The position numbers and the translations under genes were made by a program. 9,526 nt of DNA. Source: JAVEYA01 sp034003745. Lineage in GTDB: Bacteria; Bacillota; Peptococcia; DRI-13; PHAD01. Location of the stretch: contig JAVEYA010000086.1 of NCBI GenBank assembly GCA_034003745.1, positions 1-9,526 of the forward strand, read 5' to 3'. The notes beneath the pieces are model-generated. The model was not told the origin of the DNA. It searched no databases and was given only the letters and a program-made list of their open reading frames with translations. Each line of letters starts with the position of its first letter. Position 1 is the stretch's first letter. This document shows, in pieces, positions 1-5,700 of the stretch.

Positions 1-2
1 GC

Positions 3-41
3 AAAAAAAGGAAGGCCGATGAAAATTAACATCGGCCTTCC
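3..41 (-). terminator. Intrinsic terminator downstream of the sigma-54 activator gene
   Basis: A perfect 12-bp stem (GGAAGGCCGATG at 10-21 pairing with CATCGGCCTTCC at 30-41) encloses an 8-nt AT-rich loop. Read on the minus strand it is followed by seven T (complement of A at 3-9), the classic rho-independent form. It lies about 85 nt after the regulator's stop codon and nothing coding lies between, so it most likely ends that transcript. The plus-strand side lacks a T tract. Confidence 0.9.
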
Positions 42-94
42 CATAACTTAAACCCCGGCACATCCAGACCCCTTTATAGTCACCGCAAAGAACT

Positions 95-131
95 GATGAA
101 AACTTTCATCTCTCGGATGATTGTTTTCATC
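95..131. repeat. GATGAAA/TTTCATC inverted repeats at the 3' end of the regulator gene
   Basis: GATGAAAAC (95-103) is repeated as its perfect complement GTTTTCATC (123-131), and a further TTTCATC at 104-110 can pair with 95-101 over a 2-nt loop. The right arm overlaps the TGA stop of the sigma-54 activator. The sequence GATGAAAA also recurs inside the terminator at 18-25. There is no adjacent T tract, so this is not a terminator by itself. It could be a 3' mRNA structure or a protein-binding site; its role is unknown. Confidence 0.45.
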
Positions 132-1662
132 TGGAAATGCTTAAACCTAACCTCTTGGCCTTTTTCACTATGGTGGATTGGTCGACATGCAAAGCTTTGG
201 CGGCGGCCCGGGTAGTGCCATAATCTTTTAGTGCTTTTTCCAGTGCCTTTCTTTCCACATTTTCCACCATCTCTTTTAAGGATAAAGCTTTTTTGCAGTT
301 ATCAGCGGCTTTTAGTGTTTTGATACTGAGCATATTGGCCAGTTGGTTTTCATTTATGACTTGCTCATTGCTGCTAATAACCACCAGACGCTCAATAATA
401 TTCTGCAGTTCCCGGATATTGCCCGGCCAATGGTATTCTTCCAGCAGGCGATAGCCGGATTCGCTTATTTCCACTGCTTTATTATATTTTCTGTTGAAGA
501 TATTTAAGAAGTGCCGGGCCAGATGTTCGATATCCTCTTTGCGTTCCCTCAAAGGAGGAATATTGATGGGGATTACATTCAGTCGGTAGAACAGGTCTTC
601 CCGGAATACTCCCTTTTCCACTTCTTCACGCAGGTTCTTATTGGTTGCGGCAATTATGCGCACGTCGAGTTTAATCCTCTCCGTTCCGCCTATGCGGGTG
701 ATTTCTTTATCCTGAATTGCCCTTAAGAGTTTGACCTGCAGTTCCATCGGCATATCACCCAGCTCATCCAACAGCAGGGTACCTTTGTTGGCCAGCTCGA
801 AGAGTCCGATTTTGCCGGCTGTATTCGCGCCGGTAAAAGCGCCCTTCTGATAGCCAAACAGTTCGGATTCCAGAAGATTGGCCGGGATAGCGGCGCAGTT
901 CAGTTTGATAAAGGGCCCGTTCTTGCGGTTGCTGTTAAAATATATTTCGTTGGCAATAACCTCTTTGCCGGTCCCGGTTTCCCCTGTAATGAGTACGGTC
1001 GCCTCTATTCCCGCCACCTGCCGGACCAGATTCAGGATATTCCCCATCTGCGCGCTGAGGCCGATAATATCATCCCGAAAAATCTGCTGTTTTCTTAAGT
1101 GCTCAATTTCCTGATTCTGAATTAATTCGTGCTTTTTAACTTCTTTTAATTTCTTTTGAGAATCCTCCAGTTTAGCCCTCATTTCCAACAAATCGGTCAT
1201 TTCCCGGTGGTTGCAGACCACTCTTTTGACATTGCCGTCCTTATCGAAAATCGGCAGGCCTGTAATTAAAACCTTATTGCCGTTGAGCAAGCTTACCCCT
1301 ACGGAGTTGACCTGCACTTTCCGCTTGATGACCTCCGGTGAAACAGCGCCCCGGTAGAGCTTCCCTTCCAGTTCCCGGACGTCGCAGCCTACGATGTCTT
1401 CTTTTTTTATGCCCATGATTTTGCTATAGGCTTTATTGACGAACAAAAAAACGCCTTTACCATCCAAAATACACATGCCGTCATATAAATGATCAACAAT
1501 TTCTTTAAAATCATTCTCCTCACAGGTATTCAGTTCTGCGATAACTTGTTTAAGCCCCTTGACAATCCGTTCAGTATCCTGTTCCTCCGGACCAAGACGC
1601 GCTGCATTTTGCATTATACTTTCCAGAAAGTGCCTGGAATTAAAGATGTCCCGCATATCCAT
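127..1662 (-). CDS. Sigma-54-dependent transcriptional activator with PAS sensor and TyrR-type HTH
   Basis: A bacterial enhancer-binding protein of 511 residues that would remodel RNA polymerase-sigma54 at -24/-12 promoters using ATP. Seen in order: an N-terminal helical stretch; a PAS domain at about 55-155 (DGMCILD...NHREMTD), a probable small-ligand or redox sensor; a charged coiled coil at about 158-195; and an AAA+ domain with Walker A GETGTGKE (227-234), the sigma54-contacting loop GAFTGA (274-279), Walker B TLLLDE (295-300), arginines in FYRLN and LRER (360, 372, 374) and sensor II GNIRELQN (414-421). The C-terminal Fis/TyrR-type helix-turn-helix lies at about 484-505 (AAAKALHVDQSTIVKKAKRLG). 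All motifs needed for sigma-54 activation are intact. The first ATG has a GGGGG only one base away; the ATG two codons later (1656) has 7-nt spacing to it and may be the real start. Family assignment is firm; ligand and targets are unknown, and no response-regulator receiver domain is present. Confidence 0.95.
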   Translation of the reverse strand: MDMRDIFNSRHFLESIMQNAARLGPEEQDTERIVKGLKQVIAELNTCEENDFKEIVDHLYDGMCILDGKGVFLFVNKAYSKIMGIKKEDIVGCDVRELEGKLYRGAVSPEVIKRKVQVNSVGVSLLNGNKVLITGLPIFDKDGNVKRVVCNHREMTDLLEMRAKLEDSQKKLKEVKKHELIQNQEIEHLRKQQIFRDDIIGLSAQMGNILNLVRQVAGIEATVLITGETGTGKEVIANEIYFNSNRKNGPFIKLNCAAIPANLLESELFGYQKGAFTGANTAGKIGLFELANKGTLLLDELGDMPMELQVKLLRAIQDKEITRIGGTERIKLDVRIIAATNKNLREEVEKGVFREDLFYRLNVIPINIPPLRERKEDIEHLARHFLNIFNRKYNKAVEISESGYRLLEEYHWPGNIRELQNIIERLVVISSNEQVINENQLANMLSIKTLKAADNCKKALSLKEMVENVERKALEKALKDYGTTRAAAKALHVDQSTIVKKAKRLGLSISR

Positions 1663-1698
1663 ACCCCCAGCTGATTTCTGTGTTTCACTTTAATCTAA

Positions 1699-1714
1699 TG
1701 CAATATCTGTGCCC
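1699..1714 (-). promoter_or_regulatory. Sigma-54 (-24/-12) promoter of the activator gene
   Basis: The minus strand reads GGGCACAGATATTGCA. Against the consensus TGGCACGN4TTGCW it keeps the invariant GG and GC with exactly 10 bases between them, and differs only at the first T and at the less conserved G. It ends about 37 nt before the ATG, putting the start of transcription near 1688 with a leader of about 26 nt. An A/T tract (T8-A-T7 at 1751-1766 on the plus strand), the kind of sequence that bends DNA, lies 35-50 bp upstream. The natural reading is that the activator gene is itself sigma-54 transcribed, perhaps autoactivated. Confidence 0.7.
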
Positions 1715-1780
1715 GGAATAAAAATAATTCCTAATTTATAATTTAACATATTTTTTTTATTTTTTTGCTAAAATATTTAA

Positions 1781-1806
1781 GGCGTTGTCCTTATTCGGAC
1801 AGCGCC
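1781..1806 (-). terminator. Probable terminator hairpin overlapping the spoIIR stop codon
   Basis: GGCGTTGTCC (1781-1790) and GGACAGCGCC (1797-1806) form a 10-bp stem with one mismatch (C opposite A on the minus strand) and a 6-nt loop that holds the TAA stop of spoIIR. The minus-strand tail, TTAAATATTTT, is only partly T-rich, so termination may be incomplete. Read-through would enter the sigma-54 activator gene. Confidence 0.5.
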
Positions 1807-2354
1807 TCTTTCACTTGCTCATATATTTTCACTACGGCCAGAGCCGGTTTTAGCTTTACTTCCTGCCCCTCTTCAATCGCCTTCTCTATTTTCTCCTGGC
1901 TCTGCCCATCCACAAAGCACAGCGGCGGAAAGAGCACGCACCACCAGTTGGCGCCTGCCCCCGGACCGATCACCAGTCGTAGCGCTTCATAGCGTCCGGG
2001 GCCCAGGACAAAGGCGCCATAGTTCTTAGCTGGGAAGGTATAGACTCCGTAGGAAGCTCGCACCGACTCACGCCCGCCTTCCGCGCGCACGATTGTTTCA
2101 GCTTCCTTCTGCAATTCCTCAAGATTATCCAGGAGGATTTGCTTGGATTCTTCCAAAGAAGCCGAGTTTCTAAATTGATCATTCATTAAATCGACAATGT
2201 GATCCCGGACGCGGTATTTGATGCGCTGATCCTCCGCGCTGTCGCTGGCCGCCAGAATATGCAGCCGGATCAACGGCGGCGTACTCTCATAAGCCGCGAT
2301 AATATTCAACAGATAAAAAACCAATATGCCCATAACAATTAGTTTATAACGCAT
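1791..2354 (-). CDS. spoIIR: Stage II sporulation protein R (sigma-E activation signal)
   Basis: SpoIIR is made in the forespore, exported toward the intermembrane space, and triggers SpoIIGA to process pro-sigma-E in the mother cell. The 187-residue product has an N-terminal hydrophobic segment at about 5-22 (a signal sequence or anchor), the family opening PLIRLHILAASDSAEDQRIKYRVRD (28-51, start IRLHILA), a helical charged middle, and the hallmark C-terminal stretch YGAFVLGPGRYEALRLVIG followed by GANWWCVLFPPLCFVD (134-149). The ATG at 2354 is chosen because AGGAGGAGG lies 7 nt upstream; an in-frame GTG at 2378 would place that Shine-Dalgarno inside the coding region. It follows the SipL-like gene by 86 nt and has a sigma-F-like promoter of its own. 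The identification is secure. Confidence 0.95.
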   Translation of the reverse strand: MRYKLIVMGILVFYLLNIIAAYESTPPLIRLHILAASDSAEDQRIKYRVRDHIVDLMNDQFRNSASLEESKQILLDNLEELQKEAETIVRAEGGRESVRASYGVYTFPAKNYGAFVLGPGRYEALRLVIGPGAGANWWCVLFPPLCFVDGQSQEKIEKAIEEGQEVKLKPALAVVKIYEQVKEALSE

Positions 2355-2381
2355 AAAAAGGCCTCCTCCTGTCCTCACTTA

Positions 2382-2412
2382 CAGTATTGACAAGAGAAGG
2401 TCTTTTTTAATC
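2382..2412 (-). promoter_or_regulatory. Candidate sigma-F promoter of spoIIR
   Basis: On the minus strand GATTA (2412-2408) is followed, after exactly 16 bases, by GTCAATACTG (2391-2382). The Bacillus sigma-F consensus is GywTA-N16-GgnrAnAmTw: the -10 matches at G, A, A, A, C and T but lacks the second G, and the -35 has A for the pyrimidine. The start of transcription would fall near 2375, just before the Shine-Dalgarno and downstream of the alternative GTG codon. Forespore expression is what the SpoIIR role requires. This is a pattern match, not proof. Confidence 0.4.
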
Positions 2413-2440
2413 GTCAAAAAATTCTTAAAGCAAATAAATT

Positions 2441-4120
2441 TTAGCCCATTCCGGGAGGGCAGGGTACCTGAATCGTCCGCCCTGCATAGATGATGTTCGG
2501 CGTGGTAATGCCCGGGTTCACCGCCAGGATAGCGTTCACACTAACACCATGCGCCTGTGCGATAGTGAACAGGGTGTCACCCTTTTGCACTACATAATCA
2601 AAGGTTGTTCCGGGAGGACAATCCGGCTCAGGCTCTACTTCGCCGCCGAGGACCGCGGTTACCACTGTTAGTTCCTGGGACTCCGTGACAAAGGCGCAAA
2701 TTTCCAGAACGGCTGTCTGGTGCCAATGCTTCGTGGGCTTATCCTTTCTCGCTTCCACATTGACATATTCGATGCGCTCTTCCAGGTCGACGGAGTCCCC
2801 TTCCTGCGCTCCGTCCAGATGCACGAATTCGGTGAAAGGTTCATTCACGGTAAATTCCCGCAGTTGGTCGTCTTTCGCCGAGACGTAATAGATCTGCTTA
2901 TGCAGGACCCCTTTGATGATGATCTTGTTGCGGATGACCTCGGACTCCAGGTCTTCGATCTCAGCATCCACTTTGGCTACTTTTCTGGCTTCATCCGGAA
3001 GTATGATGTCTGCCTTGATATTGACCTGACGGCAGGCTTCTCCAATGATGTTCTCGATCATCAACGTCCGGGTTTCCACTTCGGCGCCTTCCACAGCGGT
3101 TACAATGCTGAGAGTGATATGATCTATTACCTTCGCCCACACTTCAATTACAACAGTCTCTTTTACATACTGCAGGCCGCCTCTTTTGACCAGCTCAAAG
3201 TCGATGTATTCAATACGCGTTTTGACGGAAACCTTGCCCCCGTCTCCCGCGCCTTCCACCGGTACAAATACGGTGAAAGGAATATCCGCGCTGATTTCTT
3301 TGACTTCCCCGCGTGGCTCAACTACATAGTAAATCTGCTTATGCAGTTTCCCTTTGATAATCACTTTGCCCGGCAGGATTCTCTTCTCAATGTCTTGGAT
3401 TTCGGCGTCAATGTTTTTGATTTTCTTAACGCGTTCATCCTCCGGCAGCTGAATGTACTCGTCACTGAGCGTGAACTGCTGGCGACCCATACCCACTACG
3501 GTGTCAATTTCAACCGTCTGGAAGGTAGGCGTGAGCCCTGCTCCCTCGACATTGGTGACGACATCGATATCCACTACTTCGAACACCTTGGCTTTGATTT
3601 TGAGGATGCAGGTCTGCTGGAACTTGGAGTGGCAATGCTTATCATGAGGCTTATCAGGCTTGCCGGGCTTATCATGATGCGTAGCGTCATAATCGGCATC
3701 ATCATCACCATCGCCACGATGCTTATGATGCATTTCTATCGCTTCAAAATCACAATATTCGAGCTTTACGTCAACATCCGCATCCATGTCGGGCATCGCG
3801 CCATCAAGATGGATAAATTCGGTAACCCTTTCATCCGGCAAGGTGAACTCCTGTACATCGCCAGTATGGCATTCCACATAATATACTTGTTTGTGAAAAA
3901 CGAATTCTACGATTATTTTATTATCGATTACTGTATATTCTATATCCCTGATTTCTGTGTCGATGCTCTCCAGCTTTTTGGCCTTTATTCCATCCGGCAA
4001 GGTAATCTCCCGCGCTATATTGACCTGCTTCATTGCTTCCCCGATTACGTTTTCCACCCGGATTCTTCTGGTGGTCACATTGATTTCGTTCATACCAGCT
4101 GTATCAGTCATATCAGTCAT
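2441..4120 (-). CDS. SPOCS (DUF3794) triple-repeat protein with C-terminal LysM, SipL-like
   Basis: A 559-residue protein with three repeats of the SPOCS/DUF3794 domain at about 17-192, 201-343 and 350-492. Each has a VIGEA/VVGMG-type start with LPD/LPE, a central (F/L)HKQ(V/I)YYV strand (75-82, 259-266, 406-413) and a VVT-VEGA-type end. A LysM domain follows at about 507-553 (YVVQKGDTLFTIAQ...AGRTIQVP). SPOCS x n + LysM is the architecture of SipL, the C. difficile partner of SpoIVA that localises coat assembly to the forespore surface. SipL lies near spoIIR, veg and yabG there, as here, which supports an equivalent role. Repeat 1 carries a His/Asp/Lys-rich insert at about 131-166 that repeats 2 and 3 lack. 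No signal peptide is visible, as expected for a mother-cell cytosolic morphogen. AGGAGG lies 9 nt before the ATG. The domain call is firm; SipL orthology is likely but not proven. Confidence 0.9.
   Translation of the reverse strand: MTDMTDTAGMNEINVTTRRIRVENVIGEAMKQVNIAREITLPDGIKAKKLESIDTEIRDIEYTVIDNKIIVEFVFHKQVYYVECHTGDVQEFTLPDERVTEFIHLDGAMPDMDADVDVKLEYCDFEAIEMHHKHRGDGDDDADYDATHHDKPGKPDKPHDKHCHSKFQQTCILKIKAKVFEVVDIDVVTNVEGAGLTPTFQTVEIDTVVGMGRQQFTLSDEYIQLPEDERVKKIKNIDAEIQDIEKRILPGKVIIKGKLHKQIYYVVEPRGEVKEISADIPFTVFVPVEGAGDGGKVSVKTRIEYIDFELVKRGGLQYVKETVVIEVWAKVIDHITLSIVTAVEGAEVETRTLMIENIIGEACRQVNIKADIILPDEARKVAKVDAEIEDLESEVIRNKIIIKGVLHKQIYYVSAKDDQLREFTVNEPFTEFVHLDGAQEGDSVDLEERIEYVNVEARKDKPTKHWHQTAVLEICAFVTESQELTVVTAVLGGEVEPEPDCPPGTTFDYVVQKGDTLFTIAQAHGVSVNAILAVNPGITTPNIIYAGRTIQVPCPPGMG
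3637..3677. repeat. Short direct repeats encoding the Lys/Pro/His/Asp-rich insert
   Basis: GCTTATCATGA occurs at 3637-3647 and again at 3667-3677, with a partial copy GGCTTATCA between them at 3648-3656. On the minus strand these encode the HDK/PDKP/GKP-type tract of the insert in the first SPOCS repeat. The pattern looks like slippage or local duplication and marks a likely length-variable segment. Confidence 0.6.
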
Positions 4121-4161
4121 ATACTACATTTCCTCCTTTCTTCGCTTATATTAATTCACTT

Positions 4162-4194
4162 AAGTATATGCAGCGGCGGGGATTTTTGATAACA
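4162..4194 (-). promoter_or_regulatory. Candidate mother-cell (sigma-E/sigma-K type) promoter of the SipL-like gene
   Basis: The minus strand has GCATATACTT (4171-4162), close to the sigma-E -10 CATACAnT and the sigma-K -10 gCATAnnnTa. A weak -35-like GTTATCA lies at 4194-4188, but its 16-base spacing is not ideal. The veg terminator upstream means the gene needs its own promoter, and mother-cell expression suits a SipL-like protein. Weak evidence. Confidence 0.28.
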
Positions 4195-4202
4195 AAAACC
4201 AT

Positions 4203-4234
4203 AAAAAAAGTTGACGCCTAAAAAGCGTCAACTT
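4203..4234 (-). terminator. Intrinsic terminator after veg
   Basis: AAGTTGACGC (4208-4217) and GCGTCAACTT (4225-4234) form a perfect 10-bp stem with a 7-nt loop, followed on the minus strand by seven T (complement of 4203-4209). It begins 23 nt after the veg stop codon and separates veg from the SipL-like gene. Confidence 0.9.
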
Positions 4235-4257
4235 AAACTGTCCGCAAGATTCGCCGT

Positions 4258-4533
4258 CTAGCAGCTTCTTGCCTTTATTCTGATGTCTTCATCGCCTCTG
4301 GATACTGTCAATTGAACCGAATCGGTTAAGATATCTGCATAACTGAAGGAGACACGCCGTTCTATTTGTTTCTCATCCAGCCTGATTACAAAAATATTGG
4401 GGTAAGTACTCTCCAAAACCCCCGTCTTCTCGATAACCTTCTTCCTGCCCCTGTTCGCCCTCAAACGTATCTTATCACCAATAAACGGTTCTAAATCCTG
4501 CTTAATCGTATTAAGGACCTTCCTCGCAGACAA
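4258..4533 (-). CDS. veg: Veg family protein, TTG start
   Basis: A 91-residue member of the Veg family of small Firmicutes proteins; B. subtilis Veg is highly expressed and has been linked to biofilm regulation. Matches to the family run along the length: IKQDLEPFIGDKIRLRANRGRKK (10-32), GVLESTYPNIFVIRLD (38-53), VSFSYADILTDSVQLTV (61-77). The start is TTG: the codon just before it in frame is TAG, and the reading frame contains no ATG, so TTG at 4533 is the first possible start and no methionine codon competes. An AAAGAAGGTGAT Shine-Dalgarno lies just upstream. Two strong tandem sigma-A promoters precede the gene and an intrinsic terminator follows, so it is a single-gene unit. No sspF homologue follows it, unlike in B. 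subtilis. Confidence 0.93.
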   Translation of the reverse strand: MSARKVLNTIKQDLEPFIGDKIRLRANRGRKKVIEKTGVLESTYPNIFVIRLDEKQIERRVSFSYADILTDSVQLTVSRGDEDIRIKARSC

Positions 4534-4564
4534 CTAATCACCTTCTTTCCACATCGACATGATA

Positions 4565-4593
4565 ATTATACCATCGATTGTCCCTGTTGTCAA
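4565..4593 (-). promoter_or_regulatory. Proximal sigma-A promoter of veg (TTGACA-N17-TATAAT)
   Basis: TTGACA (4593-4588) and TATAAT (4570-4565) on the minus strand are separated by exactly 17 bases, a perfect match to the vegetative consensus. Transcription would start near 4558, leaving a leader of about 25 nt that holds the Shine-Dalgarno. Confidence 0.85.
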
Positions 4594-4607
4594 ACGAGAA
4601 ATATATT

Positions 4608-4637
4608 ATTATACAGGAGCCAAACGCCCGGTGTCAA
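4608..4637 (-). promoter_or_regulatory. Distal sigma-A promoter of veg (TTGACA-N18-TATAAT)
   Basis: TTGACA (4637-4632) and TATAAT (4613-4608) on the minus strand are 18 bases apart. Both hexamers are perfect; the spacing is one base over the optimum. The predicted start near 4601 lies only about 8 bp upstream of the proximal -35, so two polymerases could hardly occupy the pair together. Confidence 0.78.
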
Positions 4638-4677
4638 CACAAAAATCAGAATTTTAGTTTAATATTTTTTCTTTATT

Positions 4678-5571
4678 TTAATATGGCGACTTGGGATAAC
4701 CCAAACGCATGCATCCCCGCGTCTCGATTCCGCCCAAGCCGTCCAGCCCGGTAATGGTATTGCTGATAATATCCTGCACCGTCAATGTATCATAGATGGA
4801 ACTGTAGGCTAATTTTTCCATAATAAAAACCGGGTCAAACGCATGAATCAGGACTCTCTTGGGCGAGCTGGCAAAATTGGCGCCGGCGCCGATTAAAGCC
4901 TCATAATGGGATTGGCAGGCCCCGGCAAAGATAATCAGGTCATCCCGCCCGCCTTCATACTCCCGGGCCTTATGCACAGCCTCTACAAAGTAACGGGAGT
5001 TTCTGTAGCTGTTCAGATCGGAAAAATCAGTGGCATTCTTGACCAGACCGTCATGCCCCGTCAAAACCAGCATATGTGGCTTGTATTCATACAAATACTC
5101 CTTAACGACTTTAGGCTGCTCTTCTTCATTGATATTGAATCCGTACACCTTAATATTCAATTGGGAATAGGTTGTTTTACATAAATCCAGATAATCTTTG
5201 TCGCCGTCAAAGTGCAGTACCGCACCCGGTATTTCGAAATGCTCCAATTCTTCCCCGGACCGCATCAACCCCGAATGGACATCTTCTCCCCTTAAGAATA
5301 CCCGGGATTTATCTTCTATCCTTCTTTCAAAAATCCGCCGCATAGCCTCTGAGTTTTTTTTGATGCATTCCTGCCGCATTTTGCTGATTTCCGGCGGAGT
5401 TTTTTTTATCAAATCTTCCAGTGGAGCATCGGCACAAAGGCGTATGTCCACTCCCCGCAAAAAAGCGATCATTTTATTCCCAACTTCTTTTATATCTATC
5501 ACCTTAAACAGGATATCATGGCCATGTGATTTTCTGGCGACCAAGTCCCCGACTTCTATCTGACCGCTCAT
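4678..5571 (-). CDS. yabG: Sporulation-specific protease YabG
   Basis: YabG is a mother-cell cysteine protease that trims spore coat and SpoIVA-associated proteins; in C. difficile it processes germination proteins such as CspBA and pre-SleC. The product is 297 residues, against about 290 in B. subtilis. An SH3-like N-terminus (IEVGDLVARKSHGHDILFKV, 5-24) is followed by a helical linker and the catalytic part, with TGHDG (171-175, His173) and FAGACQSHYEAL (215-226, Cys219). These correspond to the reported catalytic His and Cys. The C-terminus holds GGIETRGCMRLGYP. The start is ATG at 5571, preceded by a run of G (AAAGGGGGGGGAAGGG) as ribosome site. The frame stays open to 5946, but that extension overlaps the divergent glycosyltransferase gene and has no family similarity. 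A sigma-K-type promoter precedes it. Identification is firm. Confidence 0.95.
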   Translation of the reverse strand: MSGQIEVGDLVARKSHGHDILFKVIDIKEVGNKMIAFLRGVDIRLCADAPLEDLIKKTPPEISKMRQECIKKNSEAMRRIFERRIEDKSRVFLRGEDVHSGLMRSGEELEHFEIPGAVLHFDGDKDYLDLCKTTYSQLNIKVYGFNINEEEQPKVVKEYLYEYKPHMLVLTGHDGLVKNATDFSDLNSYRNSRYFVEAVHKAREYEGGRDDLIIFAGACQSHYEALIGAGANFASSPKRVLIHAFDPVFIMEKLAYSSIYDTLTVQDIISNTITGLDGLGGIETRGCMRLGYPKSPY

Positions 5572-5613
5572 CCCTTCCCCCCCCTTTAAGTCGTTATATA
5601 ATCCAGTTAACAA

Positions 5614-5642
5614 TATTCTATGACAGGGCCTCTGCAATGGTT
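5614..5642 (-). promoter_or_regulatory. Sigma-K-type promoter of yabG
   Basis: The minus strand shows AACC (5642-5639), whose AC is followed after exactly 17 bases by CATAGAATA (5622-5614). This matches the sigma-K rule AC-N17-CATAnnnTA. B. subtilis yabG is known to be transcribed by sigma-K, so match and gene function agree. CATAGAAT would also fit a sigma-E -10, so dual use is possible. The leader would be about 35-40 nt. Confidence 0.6.
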
Positions 5643-5660
5643 CAAAACAGGCTCCTGGGT

Positions 5661-5669
5661 CATAAAATA
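5661..5669 (+). promoter_or_regulatory. Candidate CATA-type -10 element of the glycosyltransferase gene
   Basis: CATAAAATA on the plus strand fits the mother-cell -10 forms CATAnnnTA (sigma-K) and CATACAnT (sigma-E), and ends 31 nt before the ATG. No convincing -35 is placed at the usual distance. It nearly mirrors the yabG -10 (TCATAAAATAT versus TCATAGAATAT). Confidence 0.25.
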
Positions 5670-5700
5670 TGTTGAACAGCACACTTAAAGGAGCAGACAT

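Noticed and set aside
1751..1766. T8-A-T7 run on the plus strand as a possible terminator
   Set aside because: No stem precedes it on the plus strand and no plus-strand gene lies nearby. It is better read as an A-tract upstream of the sigma-54 promoter.
2355..2378. GTG start eight codons upstream for spoIIR
   Set aside because: The AGGAGGAGG Shine-Dalgarno lies downstream of this GTG, and the likely sigma-F start of transcription falls after it.
2720..4189. A 489-codon open frame on the plus strand opposite the SipL-like gene
   Set aside because: It lies wholly antisense to a gene with clear SPOCS and LysM domains. Its translation shows no recognisable domain and is rich in Phe, His and Ile, as expected of a codon-bias shadow.
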